DNA from: a bacterium
Lineage (GTDB): Bacteria; Sumerlaeota; Sumerlaeia; SLMS01; JAHLLQ01
NCBI GenBank assembly: GCA_020444065.1
Contig: JAHLLQ010000003.1
Location: forward strand, 630,979-694,978
Length of the DNA stretch: 64,000 bases
Reading direction: 5' to 3'
Shown here: in pieces, positions 33,250 to 41,372 of the stretch
Position numbering within the stretch: position 1 is the stretch's first letter
Layout: each line of letters starts with the position of its first letter
Translations under genes and position numbers: made by a program
The notes under the pieces: model-generated
Database searches by the model: none
Told to the model about the DNA's origin: nothing
Seen by the model: only the letters and a program-made list of their open reading frames with translations

Positions 33250-33345
33250 GGTTTCGCCGCTTGCTCTGCTGTGATTACTGCCGACTCCCCTCTGGGAGCT
33301 TGGCTTGAGGCCTGCCTCGAGACCTGCATTCGTCCTATCCGATTA

Positions 33346-33443
33346 GAATCCCAAAGGGATTCGACAACCGATAGCCCAGGGCGAGCGAAGCGACGCCCTG
33401 GGGAAAAGGTCCCAACACCCCGCACCCTGAAGGGGTGCAACAT
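33346..33443. repeat. Composite palindromic repeat, left flank of transposase
   Basis: From outside to inside: GAATCCC AAA GGGATTC (33346-33362), GCCCAGGGC...GCCCTGGGG (33374-33403), GCACCC TGAA GGGGTGC (33422-33438). The last element ends a few bases from the transposase stop codon. The same X-L-Z order is found in the clusters at 7.6-8.1 kb and 40.1-40.3 kb. Confidence 0.8.
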
Positions 33444-33445
33444 CG

Positions 33446-33901
33446 TCAATCCCACACGTATCTTTCGTCGTACTGCACCTCATACAACTCCAACAACCTT
33501 CGCAGTTCTTCCTGAAATGAGACCTTCTTATGATGCTCCATTTGAGTCCGAATGTACTCCTTCAGCTTCGCCGTGTGGGCAGGACTGATAGAGAACGCGG
33601 CATATCCCGACTGCCAATGGAAGTCCTTGGCGTTGCGGAACTCCCGCTTCAACCACTTCGAGCTTTCCTTCTTCGCGTCTCTGACCAGATCCCTCAGTCT
33701 GGCGTTCTGCGATAGCGCGAAAAAGATGTGAACGTGATCCGTTGCTCCGCCGACTTGAAATGCCGGGCATTCGAGATTCCGGCAGGCGCCTGCAAGATAC
33801 GCGTGGAGTCGCTGGCGCTCTTCTTCCGACTGAAACCAGGGCCGGCGTCCTTTGGTCGAGAACACCAGGTGCACGTAATTCTGGACCAGGGACTGAGGCA
33901 T
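33446..33901 (-). CDS. IS200/IS605-like Y1 transposase (REP-associated type)
   Basis: A 151-residue HUH single-strand transposase. The HxH motif is DHVHIFF (His 56 and 58). The catalytic Tyr candidate is Tyr 116 in LKEYIRTQ, followed by EHHKKVSFQEEL and the C-terminal YDERYVW of this IS200-like group. The length is full and no frameshift is seen, so it may be active. AAGGAG stands 7 bases before the ATG. There is no TnpB. Instead of ordinary IS200 subterminal hairpins it is bracketed by inverted copies of the composite repeats that also occur elsewhere in the window without a transposase. That is the arrangement of RAYT/REP systems. Confidence 0.9.
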   Translation of the reverse strand: MPQSLVQNYVHLVFSTKGRRPWFQSEEERQRLHAYLAGACRNLECPAFQVGGATDHVHIFFALSQNARLRDLVRDAKKESSKWLKREFRNAKDFHWQSGYAAFSISPAHTAKLKEYIRTQMEHHKKVSFQEELRRLLELYEVQYDERYVWD

Positions 33902-33926
33902 GCCGGGACTCCTTCGGAACTGTCTT

Positions 33927-34051
33927 GAGCCCTTTCAGGGCTCGATGCCTCCATCGGATGGAACCCGGGGCGCCGCTTCCGCCTTCGCTGAAGCTCCGGC
34001 GGACGAGCCGCTTTGCCCCGGGCTATCGAATGTCAAAGCCCTTCGGGCTTT
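33927..34051. repeat. Composite palindromic repeat, right flank of transposase
   Basis: From inside to outside: GAGCCC TTTCA GGGCTC (33927-33943), CCCGGGGC...GCCCCGGG (33964-34022, long loop with its own stem), AAAGCCC TTC GGGCTTT (34035-34051). This is the left flank in inverted order with different bases but the same stem plan. Confidence 0.75.
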
Positions 34052-34140
34052 TGGTCCATGCGTGGTTATCGAGAAGCCATTGTGGCGCTTGGTCTGGCGG
34101 AGTGGCGGGAATCTGATTCGTGCTCGTCACTCGCCACTAA

Positions 34141-34560
34141 TCAAAACACCTCGCCGTCTGCGAACCACAGGGCCAATTCCTTCTCGGCTGCTTCGGGGCT
34201 GTCGGAACCGTGCACGACGTTTTCGGTCATGAACGTGCAGAAGTCCCCGCGGATCGAACCGGGCACGGCATTGACCGGATTCGTGGCCCCCATCATGTTG
34301 CGGACGTGCGCGATGGCGTTTTCGCCACGCACGGCCATGGCCACGATCGGGCCGCCCGTCATGAAGGCCTTCAGGTCGGGATAAAACGGCTTCTCGACGT
34401 GCGCGGCATAGTGCTTGTCCGCGAGCGAATCGCTCATGCGCAGCATCTTCATGCCGGCGACTTCCAGACCTTTGCGCTCAAAGCGTCCGGTGACTTCGCC
34501 AATCAGGCCGCGACGCACGCCATCCGGCTTGATCAAGACCAACGTTGTTTCGACTGCCAT
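34141..34560 (-). CDS. ndk: Nucleoside diphosphate kinase
   Basis: A 139-residue enzyme that balances NTP and dNTP pools by phosphate transfer from ATP. The full family pattern is present: TLVLIKPDGVRRGLIG, the MTGGPIVAMAVRG segment, MMGATNP, GSIRGDF and the catalytic His in NVVHGSDS. The ATG at 34560 lies 6 bases after the stop of the large membrane protein gene, whose final codons contain the CGGAG ribosome site, so the two are coupled. A housekeeping gene placed last behind a glycan-type membrane protein is unusual but does not imply a shared role. Confidence 0.96.
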   Translation of the reverse strand: MAVETTLVLIKPDGVRRGLIGEVTGRFERKGLEVAGMKMLRMSDSLADKHYAAHVEKPFYPDLKAFMTGGPIVAMAVRGENAIAHVRNMMGATNPVNAVPGSIRGDFCTFMTENVVHGSDSPEAAEKELALWFADGEVF

Positions 34561-34566
34561 GTTTGC

Positions 34567-37530
34567 TTACTCCGTTTCTGAGTTTGAATCTTCTTTCTTT
34601 GTCTCCGTCCCCTTTTCCTGCTCAAGCCTCAGGCGCAACGCATTCAGCTTCGTCTTCAGCGCCGGGCTTGTCGGTCGCTGCAATTTGGCTAACTTCTCGA
34701 ACCCTTCCACAGCCTGCTCCCACCTCTGAGCGCGCTCGGCGATACTCGCGTAATCGCTCCACGCACGTGGGTCGTCCGGATTGCGCTCCGTCGCTTCGCG
34801 GGCGATTTCCTGCGCGCGCATCGAATCATTCAGTCGCTGCTCGTACAGGTACGCCAAGTGGTAGTACAGCGAGTTGTCTTTCGAGTCCAGGTAGAGTAGC
34901 GCCTGCTCGAGTGTCTCTGCCGCTTCCTCGAACTCACCTTGCTGTTCGTGCAGCTCGGATTTCACCTTCAGAAGGCCCGTGTTCTCAGGGCTCTTCTTCA
35001 ATGTTTGCTCAAGCACATCCGTCGCGAGCTTGGCGTCGTTGTGGCTACGCGCCAACGTCACGATGCGTCGGATCAGGTTTTCGTCGGAGTAGAATCGCTC
35101 CGCCATCTTCACGACCATCTTGCGCGTTTCATCATCGATCTTCGCGCCGTCTTTGGTCGTCTCTTCATAGAGCTTCATCACCAGGTACGGCATGCGCGGA
35201 TTGCGTCGAATGGCGCCCTTGAGACGCGCAATCTGTGTATCCTTCGAGACCGTCTTCGGAACGTCCTTGCGGCGATAGATGTGGTTCCAGACGTCGCCCG
35301 GCTGCTTGATTCCGCGCCAGTCTTCTTCGTAATCCTGGAAGCCGGGATGTTGCGTCGCATACATCACGGCGTCCGGATAGGCGCGTCCCCAAACGTCCGG
35401 CCCCTTGCCGTTGTGGAGCATGAAGACAATGATATACTCCGGCTTCACTTCCTCCATGATGTAGCGCGTGTTGCGATCCCACATGCGCTCCATGTAGCGA
35501 CGATTCGCTTCCTCGTGGAGTTGCTTCTCCTGATCCGGTTTCGGATCGACGATGTTGCGGTCCTTGAGAATCGAGCGATAGATCTCCTCGCGCGAGATCA
35601 AAGGCTCCCCGCCGAATGTCTCATCGCGAACGCTCGGCGCATCCGCCAAGTATTTGTCGGTCAAACCATCGACGTCGACGAGGTTGAGGTGTTCGGCAAA
35701 CCACATCGGCTGGCCGATATCGCTCATCAGAATCCACGCATCATCCTGTGTATTCAGCAGCAGATAGTCTGCGATTTCACCCAGCGGACCGGCGAAGCTC
35801 TTTGCATAGTTCGCCTTGATCGCATCCCAGGAATACCAATCGCCACTCTTCTTCAGCCACATAGGGTCCTTGCCGAAGATATAGACCGTATTGATCTTCG
35901 CCTGCTCGAAGGCCGTCGACAGAGCCATCACGGCGAAGAATGCCCCGACGGGCCACACGGCCAGGCGCGCCGGCCAGCGCCGCCCCCAGTTTCGTTCCAT
36001 CAGCTCCTGCCAAAGGCCGATTGCCACGGCGACACTCAGCGCCAGCCACGGCAGCACGATCTGGAAGAACCGGAATCCCGGCATCCAATCGCCGCCCACG
36101 TGATGGATAAAGTACGCCTGCATTGCGATGGGCACGAGGATCAGCATTGCGACGCGTGCTCGCCAGATAGCGACGCATAGCAGCAGCGCTCCCAGCCAAA
36201 GATTGAACCACGCCCAGTTGTTCACCGGCCCGCCACTCAGCAGATACAGCAACCGATCGCGCACCATCGACTCGTAACGCGGATCGTCTTTCGACAGCTC
36301 AGAAATTGGTTTCGGCGTTGTCGATGGACGATCCCATCCCGCCTGGTTGAAGTAGTAGTTGTAAAGGTGCGAGTGCCCGCGTTCGTAGTTGATTTGATCG
36401 CGCCCAAGTTTGGCATACACCGTGTTCGGGAAGATGTCTCCGAAGTACGCAACCTTCCACGTGAAGTAGCTGCCGAAGACGATCGCCGCGATTGCGCCCC
36501 ACCATGCGAAGCGCACCCAACGCGTCTCCATACGGAGCACTTGCCACAGCCCCCACAGGCCGAGCGGCGACAGGAAGAACAAGCTGTCGATGCGAGTCAT
36601 CGCGGCCAGCGCCGCCAGCAGTGGACTGATCAACCAGCGCCGGCCGTCTTTCATTTCCAGGAAGAAGTAATAGTACGACCAGAAGACCAGCAGAACTTGA
36701 AGCAGCGTTTCAAGTCCCTGTACCGCCCAGAACTGGAAGTGTGCGTTTGTTGCCAAGATGAATGCCGGCAGCAGGTTGAAGACATCGTCTCGACCGCGCA
36801 GTGCGGCGGCGAATCTCCATGCGACGAACATCGTCCCGATGCCGCACAGAATTCCGAGCACCTTCGCTGCGAACATGGCTCCGATGCCCAGAACCAGCGC
36901 GATAGCGATGAAGATCATCCACAGGAAATTCGTGTAGCCTTCGACGCGCATTCCATCCGGGTTGAAGCGCAACCCATGGCCGTGAATCAGATTATCGCTG
37001 AATCGAAACGTAATGTACGAATCGTCGATGATCGAAGGCCAGTAGTACGAGATTCCCGCCAGGTAGATCCCCGCACAGACCAGAAAGACGAGACCAAGGT
37101 ACCACGTCGTCGGGCGTCGCCAGCATTCGAGCGCACCCACGCCGAGATCGCGAACCGAGTACAGTTTGCCTCCGCGCTTCTGTGCGCCGCGGAACTTCGC
37201 CCACCACTTGCGGAGCGGCGACTCGACCCAGTCGCCCTTGGGGTGCGGCTTCGGATGCGGGGCAGGCGGGAGCAACTCGGCTGGGTTGCGGCGGACCTTT
37301 GGCGCCTCCGCCGCAGCAGTCGCGGGCTCATCCGAGACGGGCTCAGCGACTTGTTCTTCCGCAGGTTCCAGAGAGGCAGCGGGCTCTGGCGTTGGCTCGG
37401 CCGGAGGCTTCGGCTCGGATTGTTCGTCAGCAGACCGGGCGAGCGCCCCTTCGAGCGGCGCATCGTCGGTCGAACCGCCGTCGTCGAAACGGCCGAATGC
37501 TTGATTTTTCTGGTCCTGGGAATCAGACAC
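34567..37530 (-). CDS. GT-C-like membrane glycosyltransferase with C-terminal TPR domain
   Basis: A 987-residue protein. Residues 1-125 are acidic and Pro-rich. About ten membrane helices lie between 140 and 580. The first outer loop contains IIDDSYITFRFSDNLIHGHGL and RVEGYTNFLWM, the conserved start of polyprenyl-phosphate-sugar dependent GT-C enzymes of the AftB-like group (Asp-Asp catalytic). Residues about 600-780 are a large extracytoplasmic domain, and about 820-960 carry TPR-like helical repeats. It probably adds a sugar from a lipid-linked donor to an envelope acceptor. The donor and acceptor are unknown. It is coupled to ndk downstream. Confidence 0.8.
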   Translation of the reverse strand: MSDSQDQKNQAFGRFDDGGSTDDAPLEGALARSADEQSEPKPPAEPTPEPAASLEPAEEQVAEPVSDEPATAAAEAPKVRRNPAELLPPAPHPKPHPKGDWVESPLRKWWAKFRGAQKRGGKLYSVRDLGVGALECWRRPTTWYLGLVFLVCAGIYLAGISYYWPSIIDDSYITFRFSDNLIHGHGLRFNPDGMRVEGYTNFLWMIFIAIALVLGIGAMFAAKVLGILCGIGTMFVAWRFAAALRGRDDVFNLLPAFILATNAHFQFWAVQGLETLLQVLLVFWSYYYFFLEMKDGRRWLISPLLAALAAMTRIDSLFFLSPLGLWGLWQVLRMETRWVRFAWWGAIAAIVFGSYFTWKVAYFGDIFPNTVYAKLGRDQINYERGHSHLYNYYFNQAGWDRPSTTPKPISELSKDDPRYESMVRDRLLYLLSGGPVNNWAWFNLWLGALLLCVAIWRARVAMLILVPIAMQAYFIHHVGGDWMPGFRFFQIVLPWLALSVAVAIGLWQELMERNWGRRWPARLAVWPVGAFFAVMALSTAFEQAKINTVYIFGKDPMWLKKSGDWYSWDAIKANYAKSFAGPLGEIADYLLLNTQDDAWILMSDIGQPMWFAEHLNLVDVDGLTDKYLADAPSVRDETFGGEPLISREEIYRSILKDRNIVDPKPDQEKQLHEEANRRYMERMWDRNTRYIMEEVKPEYIIVFMLHNGKGPDVWGRAYPDAVMYATQHPGFQDYEEDWRGIKQPGDVWNHIYRRKDVPKTVSKDTQIARLKGAIRRNPRMPYLVMKLYEETTKDGAKIDDETRKMVVKMAERFYSDENLIRRIVTLARSHNDAKLATDVLEQTLKKSPENTGLLKVKSELHEQQGEFEEAAETLEQALLYLDSKDNSLYYHLAYLYEQRLNDSMRAQEIAREATERNPDDPRAWSDYASIAERAQRWEQAVEGFEKLAKLQRPTSPALKTKLNALRLRLEQEKGTETKKEDSNSETE

Positions 37531-37616
37531 GATGCCTTGCCGCGCAACGACTTGGAGTCAATTCGGGCTACCCCAACCGACTACCCCCCAAGCCGTCAAG
37601 CGGTGAGACGCGCGGA

Positions 37617-37982
37617 CTACCCCAACTCCAGGGTCGACCATCCAGCCGAAGCCACCTGGCGATGCAGGCGGCGAAAATCCGCATCGGCATCATGGAACGG
37701 CCACCGCCTCGGGAATTCGATCCGCACGTGGGGGTCGCAGAAGAACTCCACGAACGGAGGTTTGCCGGTTGATCGGCGCCATCCCACGCCAAAGCTCTCC
37801 GACAGATCCGTTTCCCGCGTGATCAGGGGGAAATCCTCCGAGTCCACCAGGAATCGCTTCCAGTTGCGGTTGCATTCCGCGAAATCGACAAACCTTTCGC
37901 GTCCGAAATCATCCATGACCCGGATGCCAACCGATGTGAATTCAATAATATGCGCACCTTTTGAAAGACCTGAGACCAACAT
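37617..37982 (-). CDS. Small hypothetical protein
   Basis: A 121-residue soluble protein rich in Phe, Arg and Trp with no signal peptide or membrane helix. AGGGG lies 9 bases before the ATG. The sequence (FTSVGIRVMDDFGRERFVDFAECNRNW) suggests a compact beta-rich domain, but I recognise no family. It is 86 bases upstream of the GT-C gene on the same strand and could share its transcript. Coding is supported mainly by the ribosome site and codon pattern. Confidence 0.5.
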   Translation of the reverse strand: MLVSGLSKGAHIIEFTSVGIRVMDDFGRERFVDFAECNRNWKRFLVDSEDFPLITRETDLSESFGVGWRRSTGKPPFVEFFCDPHVRIEFPRRWPFHDADADFRRLHRQVASAGWSTLELG

Positions 37983-38244
37983 CAGACAATCCCCTGGGAT
38001 GGGCTCCGCGACGACATCTGTCCATAACTATTGAACAGGCGTGGAAATTTGGCAACTCAAAAATCGAAGAAAGTCATCACAACCCCTGAATTCCCCCAAA
38101 TCCTCCTGTCCTGTACGCCGCGACACGCCTCGAAATCCCCTTTCCATTGACAGGCCCGCCTCACGTTCCTGCATATCCTTCCGCGCGTTGCGCCCGCCAG
38201 GGGCGCCCCGACGCTTTGAACTCCTCCACAAAGAAGGTGCTACT

Positions 38245-38808
38245 ATGCCGCCCATTGAACCTGCCAAGGTCCGGCCGGGAAACAAACTGGTCGTCGACGG
38301 CGACATCTATGAAGTGATCGAATTCGCCCACACGAAGCCCGGCAAAGGCCAGGCGTTCGTCAAATGCAAGATCAAGAATCTCCAGAACGGCCGTGTGCTC
38401 GAGAAGACCTGGAAGATCGGTGAAATGCTCGAAACCGCCGACTTCCAGAAGCACACCTGCCAGTTCCTTTACAGCGATCCCGATGGCTACAATTTCATGG
38501 ACCTCGGCTCTTACGAGCAGTTCTTCCTGCCCGAGGACATGCTGGGCTACGGCGCCAAGTTCCTGCAGCCCGACGCCGAAGTGATCGTCTCCTTCTGGGA
38601 AGGCCGTCCGATCGGCGTGGAGCTTCCCCCGAAGGCCGTCTTCGAAGTCACCGATACCGTCGAAGCTGTGAAGGGCAACACCGCCAACGCGATTACCAAG
38701 GACGCCACGATTGAAACGGGCCACGTCCTGCAGGTGCCGCCCTTCATCAAGATCGGCGAGAAGATCGTCGTCAGCACCGAGACGGGCGAGTACGTCGAGC
38801 GCGCCTGA
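38245..38808 (+). CDS. efp: Translation elongation factor P
   Basis: A 187-residue protein of standard length that relieves ribosome stalling at polyproline. All three beta-barrel domains are present. The domain I loop HTKPGKGQAF carries the Lys that can be modified. The family C-terminal signature PPFIKIGEKIVVSTETGEYVER is intact. The ATG at 38245 is chosen on homology and AAGG upstream; a longer frame is not supported. The gene fits a genome with many Pro-rich linkers. A hairpin lies between it and the glycosyltransferase gene. Confidence 0.96.
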   Translation: MPPIEPAKVRPGNKLVVDGDIYEVIEFAHTKPGKGQAFVKCKIKNLQNGRVLEKTWKIGEMLETADFQKHTCQFLYSDPDGYNFMDLGSYEQFFLPEDMLGYGAKFLQPDAEVIVSFWEGRPIGVELPPKAVFEVTDTVEAVKGNTANAITKDATIETGHVLQVPPFIKIGEKIVVSTETGEYVERA

Positions 38809-38833
38809 TCGCGCCTCTGCCCTCAGACCTTGC

Positions 38834-38896
38834 GGCCGCCGCTTTCAGCCGGTACGATCTCTGCATCGACTGGTAAGAGCGGCGGCCTTGCCCTTT
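38834..38896 (+). terminator. Terminator-like hairpin after efp
   Basis: GGCCGCCGCT (38834-38843) pairs with AGCGGCGGCC (38878-38887), 10 bp, loop 34 bases, followed by TTGCCCTTT. It lies immediately before the glycosyltransferase start at 38902, so it may attenuate read-through. Confidence 0.45.
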
Positions 38897-38901
38897 AATC
38901 T

Positions 38902-40038
38902 ATGAGCACACTGACCATCGGCTACGATGCATCCAGCACCCTGGCGCCCCGAAGCGGCATTGGCCGCTCGGCGCTGCAACTCCTGCGTGCCATGGTCGAG
39001 GCCGACGACGAGCGTTTTCAGTTCCGCGTGCTCTTGAACTCGCTCCGCCGGTCGCCCGGGCCGGAGCACGATTTCCTCAAAACTCCCCGCGTGAAGGTCC
39101 TCCGGAAACGCCGCCCCGGCGGCATGCTCGTTCAGGCCTGGCGCCAGGGCAAAGGCCCGGCCGTCGAGGATTTGCTCGGTCCAAACATCGACCTCTTCCA
39201 CGCGCCGGCGTCGTACATTCCCCCCGCCAGATCAGCGCGTCGCGTGATTACGGTGCACGACCTGTCGTTCATCGACGAACCACCGGAGCAGTTGGAGAAA
39301 CTCGGCGGCGCCTACTTCCGCGAGACTTTCCCGAAGTTTCTGCCGCAGTGCGATCTGATCGCGACACCCAGCGCCTTCGTGCGCGAGCAGGTCATTGATC
39401 GCTACGGCATTTCCGCCGATCGCGTGGAAGTTGTCCCTTGGGGCATCGACCGCGAGCTCTTCCGGCCGGCCAGCGAACCCGAGGTGGAACGCGCGCGGCA
39501 CGCTGCAATAACGCCACCGGATTACATCCTCGCCGTCAGCGACCACATGCCGCGAAAGCGCATCGGACTGATGTTGGACGTTTACGCGCGCCTGCGTGAG
39601 CTTGAACCCGGCACGCCGAAGCTCGCCGTGCTCGGCTGGCGCGGCCGCCCCCCCCAGGAACTGCGCGAGCGCCCCGAGCTGCACAAGAACGTCCTCGTCC
39701 TGCGCTCCGTCCCCGACGAGCACCTGGCGGGACTATACAGCGGCGCCATCGCCACGTTTATCACTTCCGGGCACGAAGGCTTCGGCTTTCCGGTTCTTGA
39801 GGCGCAGGCCTGCGGCTCGCCGGTCGTTTGCGGACGAAACAGCGCACTGGCCGAGATCGGAGGCGACGGTGTTGCCTTCGTCGAAGGCGCCGATGTCGAC
39901 GCCTGGGCAGAAGCGCTGCGCACGCTGGTCTTCGACCAGGAAGCCCACGACGCCCAGCGCGCCGTTGGCCTACAGCACGCCGCCGAGTTCACCTGGGCTG
40001 CCGCCGGCCGCAAGATGCTCGACCTGTACGCGCGATAG
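38902..40038 (+). CDS. Glycosyltransferase family 4 (GT-B fold)
   Basis: A 378-residue cytoplasmic GT-B transferase. The N-terminal half starts with IGYDASSTLAPRSGIGRSALQLL (acceptor side). The C-terminal half has VVPWGIDRELFRP, YILAVSDHMPRKR and the nucleotide-sugar signature HEGFGFPVLEAQACGSPVVCG with its E-x7-E spacing. It likely uses a UDP- or GDP-sugar in lipopolysaccharide or exopolysaccharide assembly. No Shine-Dalgarno is evident: the region before the ATG is the 3' side of a hairpin, so its expression may be low or structurally controlled. Confidence 0.9.
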   Translation: MSTLTIGYDASSTLAPRSGIGRSALQLLRAMVEADDERFQFRVLLNSLRRSPGPEHDFLKTPRVKVLRKRRPGGMLVQAWRQGKGPAVEDLLGPNIDLFHAPASYIPPARSARRVITVHDLSFIDEPPEQLEKLGGAYFRETFPKFLPQCDLIATPSAFVREQVIDRYGISADRVEVVPWGIDRELFRPASEPEVERARHAAITPPDYILAVSDHMPRKRIGLMLDVYARLRELEPGTPKLAVLGWRGRPPQELRERPELHKNVLVLRSVPDEHLAGLYSGAIATFITSGHEGFGFPVLEAQACGSPVVCGRNSALAEIGGDGVAFVEGADVDAWAEALRTLVFDQEAHDAQRAVGLQHAAEFTWAAAGRKMLDLYAR

Positions 40039-40063
40039 ATCGCCAGCCCCATTCTCCGACAAG

Positions 40064-40306
40064 GAGTCCCAACGGGACTCAACGTAGCAGCCCAAGGCGA
40101 AAGAAACCGAGCAGCGCAACTTGGCGCCCGACGCCTGCTCGGACTTCGCCGGGCCCCACGATAACTTGATGTTTGCATTGGAGAGAGTCCCAACGGGACT
40201 CAACATACATAGCCCAGGGCAAGCGCCTGTACCGCCGATAAGGCGGAACGGGAAGCGCCGCCCTGGGTAACCGAACGCGAATCCCCGCGCGCTGAAAGTG
40301 CGCAAC
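40064..40306. repeat. Composite palindromic repeat cluster 3
   Basis: Two X elements GAGTCCC AAC GGGACTC (40064-40080 and 40185-40201) are each followed by CAAC and an L element, GCCCAAGGC... (diverged) and GCCCAGGGCAAGCG...GCCCTGGG (40212-40267). A Z element GCGCGC TGAAA GTGCGC is at about 40288-40304. These fill the convergent gap between the glycosyltransferase and yraN. No transposase is adjacent. Confidence 0.8.
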
Positions 40307-40330
40307 ATCAGGGTGCCAAGACGCCCCCGC

Positions 40331-40828
40331 CTACCCCTCGCTGCTTTTCTGCAGCACATCCTCCAGGCAATCCAACTGCGGCCGGCGGGGATCCATCGGA
40401 TTCGGCGTCACCAACAATACGTCGAAACGATACGGAGGGTGCGGCTTCGGCAATCTCCGCAAGTACGCCATCGCCGCCGAACGGAAGTGGCGCTTGCGCA
40501 GCGAATCCCGAACGGCCGCCAGCGGGTCCGGGTTCTTCGGATCGCGCAACTTGACCTCGACGAACACCAACGTTTCCTTCTCGCGCACCACCAGGTCGAG
40601 CTCACCGCCCCCGCCGTGCCAATTACGCGACAGGATCGCCGCGCCTCGCCGGTGGAAGTAATGCCACGCGGCCCATTCTTCGCCCCACGCGCCGGCCTGC
40701 GGAGCCGACCACGACGGATCGAACGCTCCCGGCCGCCGGCCGAGACGTTCCACAACGCGTCCGATCATTGCCCCCACATTCATGGCGGGATTGGACGCGA
40801 CCTCGGAAACCGGAGCAAGCCCAGCCAT
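40331..40828 (-). CDS. yraN: YraN/UPF0102 family endonuclease-like protein
   Basis: A 165-residue protein of the restriction-endonuclease-like fold. GAWGEEWAAWHYFHRRGAAILSRNWH, then GELDLVVREKETLVFVEVKLR gives the PD-(D/E)xK-like core (E...D...ExK). VRDSLRKRHFRSAAMAYLRR follows, and PYRFDVLLV ends the core. The family is widespread and probably handles Holliday junctions or repair, but the role is unsettled. The start at 40828 has GGAGG unusually close (3 bases); an ATG at 40783 is a possible alternative. Confidence 0.87.
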   Translation of the reverse strand: MAGLAPVSEVASNPAMNVGAMIGRVVERLGRRPGAFDPSWSAPQAGAWGEEWAAWHYFHRRGAAILSRNWHGGGGELDLVVREKETLVFVEVKLRDPKNPDPLAAVRDSLRKRHFRSAAMAYLRRLPKPHPPYRFDVLLVTPNPMDPRRPQLDCLEDVLQKSSEG

Positions 40829-40887
40829 TCGCCTCCGCTTTGCGCTTGACGGGCCGGGGGGGACTTGAACACCTTAACCGCCCCCGA

Positions 40888-40964
40888 GGTGCGGTACCCA
40901 AGTGGCTTAAGGGGGAGGTCTGCAAAACCTCTATTCGCCGGTTCGAATCCGGCCCGCACCTCCA
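40888..40964 (+). tRNA. tRNA-Cys (GCA), copy 1
   Basis: Acceptor GGTGCGG pairs with CCGCACC, discriminator T, encoded CCA. The anticodon arm GAGGT-CTGCAAA-ACCTC reads anticodon GCA. The T arm is GCCGG-TTCGAAT-CCGGC. The D arm is CCC...GGG with GG in the loop, and the variable loop is TATTC. U73 is the cysteine identity base. A terminator follows at 40994. Confidence 0.95.
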
Positions 40965-40993
40965 CACAGAATTCGTTTCACTGCGCTTATGCG

Positions 40994-41030
40994 ACGCGAC
41001 CCAGTTTTCTCCGGGTCGCGTTCTTCGTTT
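40994..41030 (+). terminator. Terminator after tRNA-Cys copy 1
   Basis: ACGCGACCC pairs with GGGTCGCGT (9 bp), a 10-base loop, followed by TCTTCGTTT. It lies 30 bases after the tRNA. Confidence 0.7.
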
Positions 41031-41171
41031 GGGGTGCGCAAACGGGATGCGCGACTCACTTGTGCAGTCTGCGTCCGGCCAAGAAGAGTCCTACACCGCC
41101 AGCTCGGAGTCGTACTCGGCACACGACCTGTCCCCGGCAATATGCCAAAGCGACACCTGGTTATCTTTTGC

Positions 41172-41242
41172 CTTGCTACCTGTTCATCTGCGAGCTAGGC
41201 AACAGGAGCGCGGCTTGTCACGCCAGTTCACTTGGAGAGGGA
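41172..41242 (+). repeat. Shared leader block, copy A
   Basis: About 80% identical by eye over 70 bases to copy B (43634-43702). It runs from CTTGCTACCTGTTCATC to TTGGAGAGGGA. In copy B the final GGAGAGGGA is the ribosome site of the beta-helix gene. In copy A the aligned start codon reads AAG, and the real gene starts about 120 bases further on. Confidence 0.65.
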
Positions 41243-41372
41243 TTTGGCTGCTCAAGCGGCCGGACCGTTCCGGATGTACCAGGGATCAGTTCGGAAGATC
41301 GACAATTCCAATGACTGCGGTAGCGCCGGAGGTTGGCGGCCGCGGCGATTCAGTTGCTGGGAGGGCAATGAA

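Larger units (their letters stand above)
40965..41372. other. Intergenic region after tRNA-Cys with leader block
   Basis: Contains the tRNA terminator (40994-41030) and a 71-base block (41172-41242) that recurs before the beta-helix gene. The roughly 130 bases between that block and the next ATG show nothing I recognise. Confidence 0.5.

Noticed and set aside
41232-41372. Longer N-terminus for the cohesin-like protein from a TTG at 41232
   Set aside because: It would bury the signal peptide 47 residues inside; GGGAGGG directly before the ATG at 41373 supports the shorter form.
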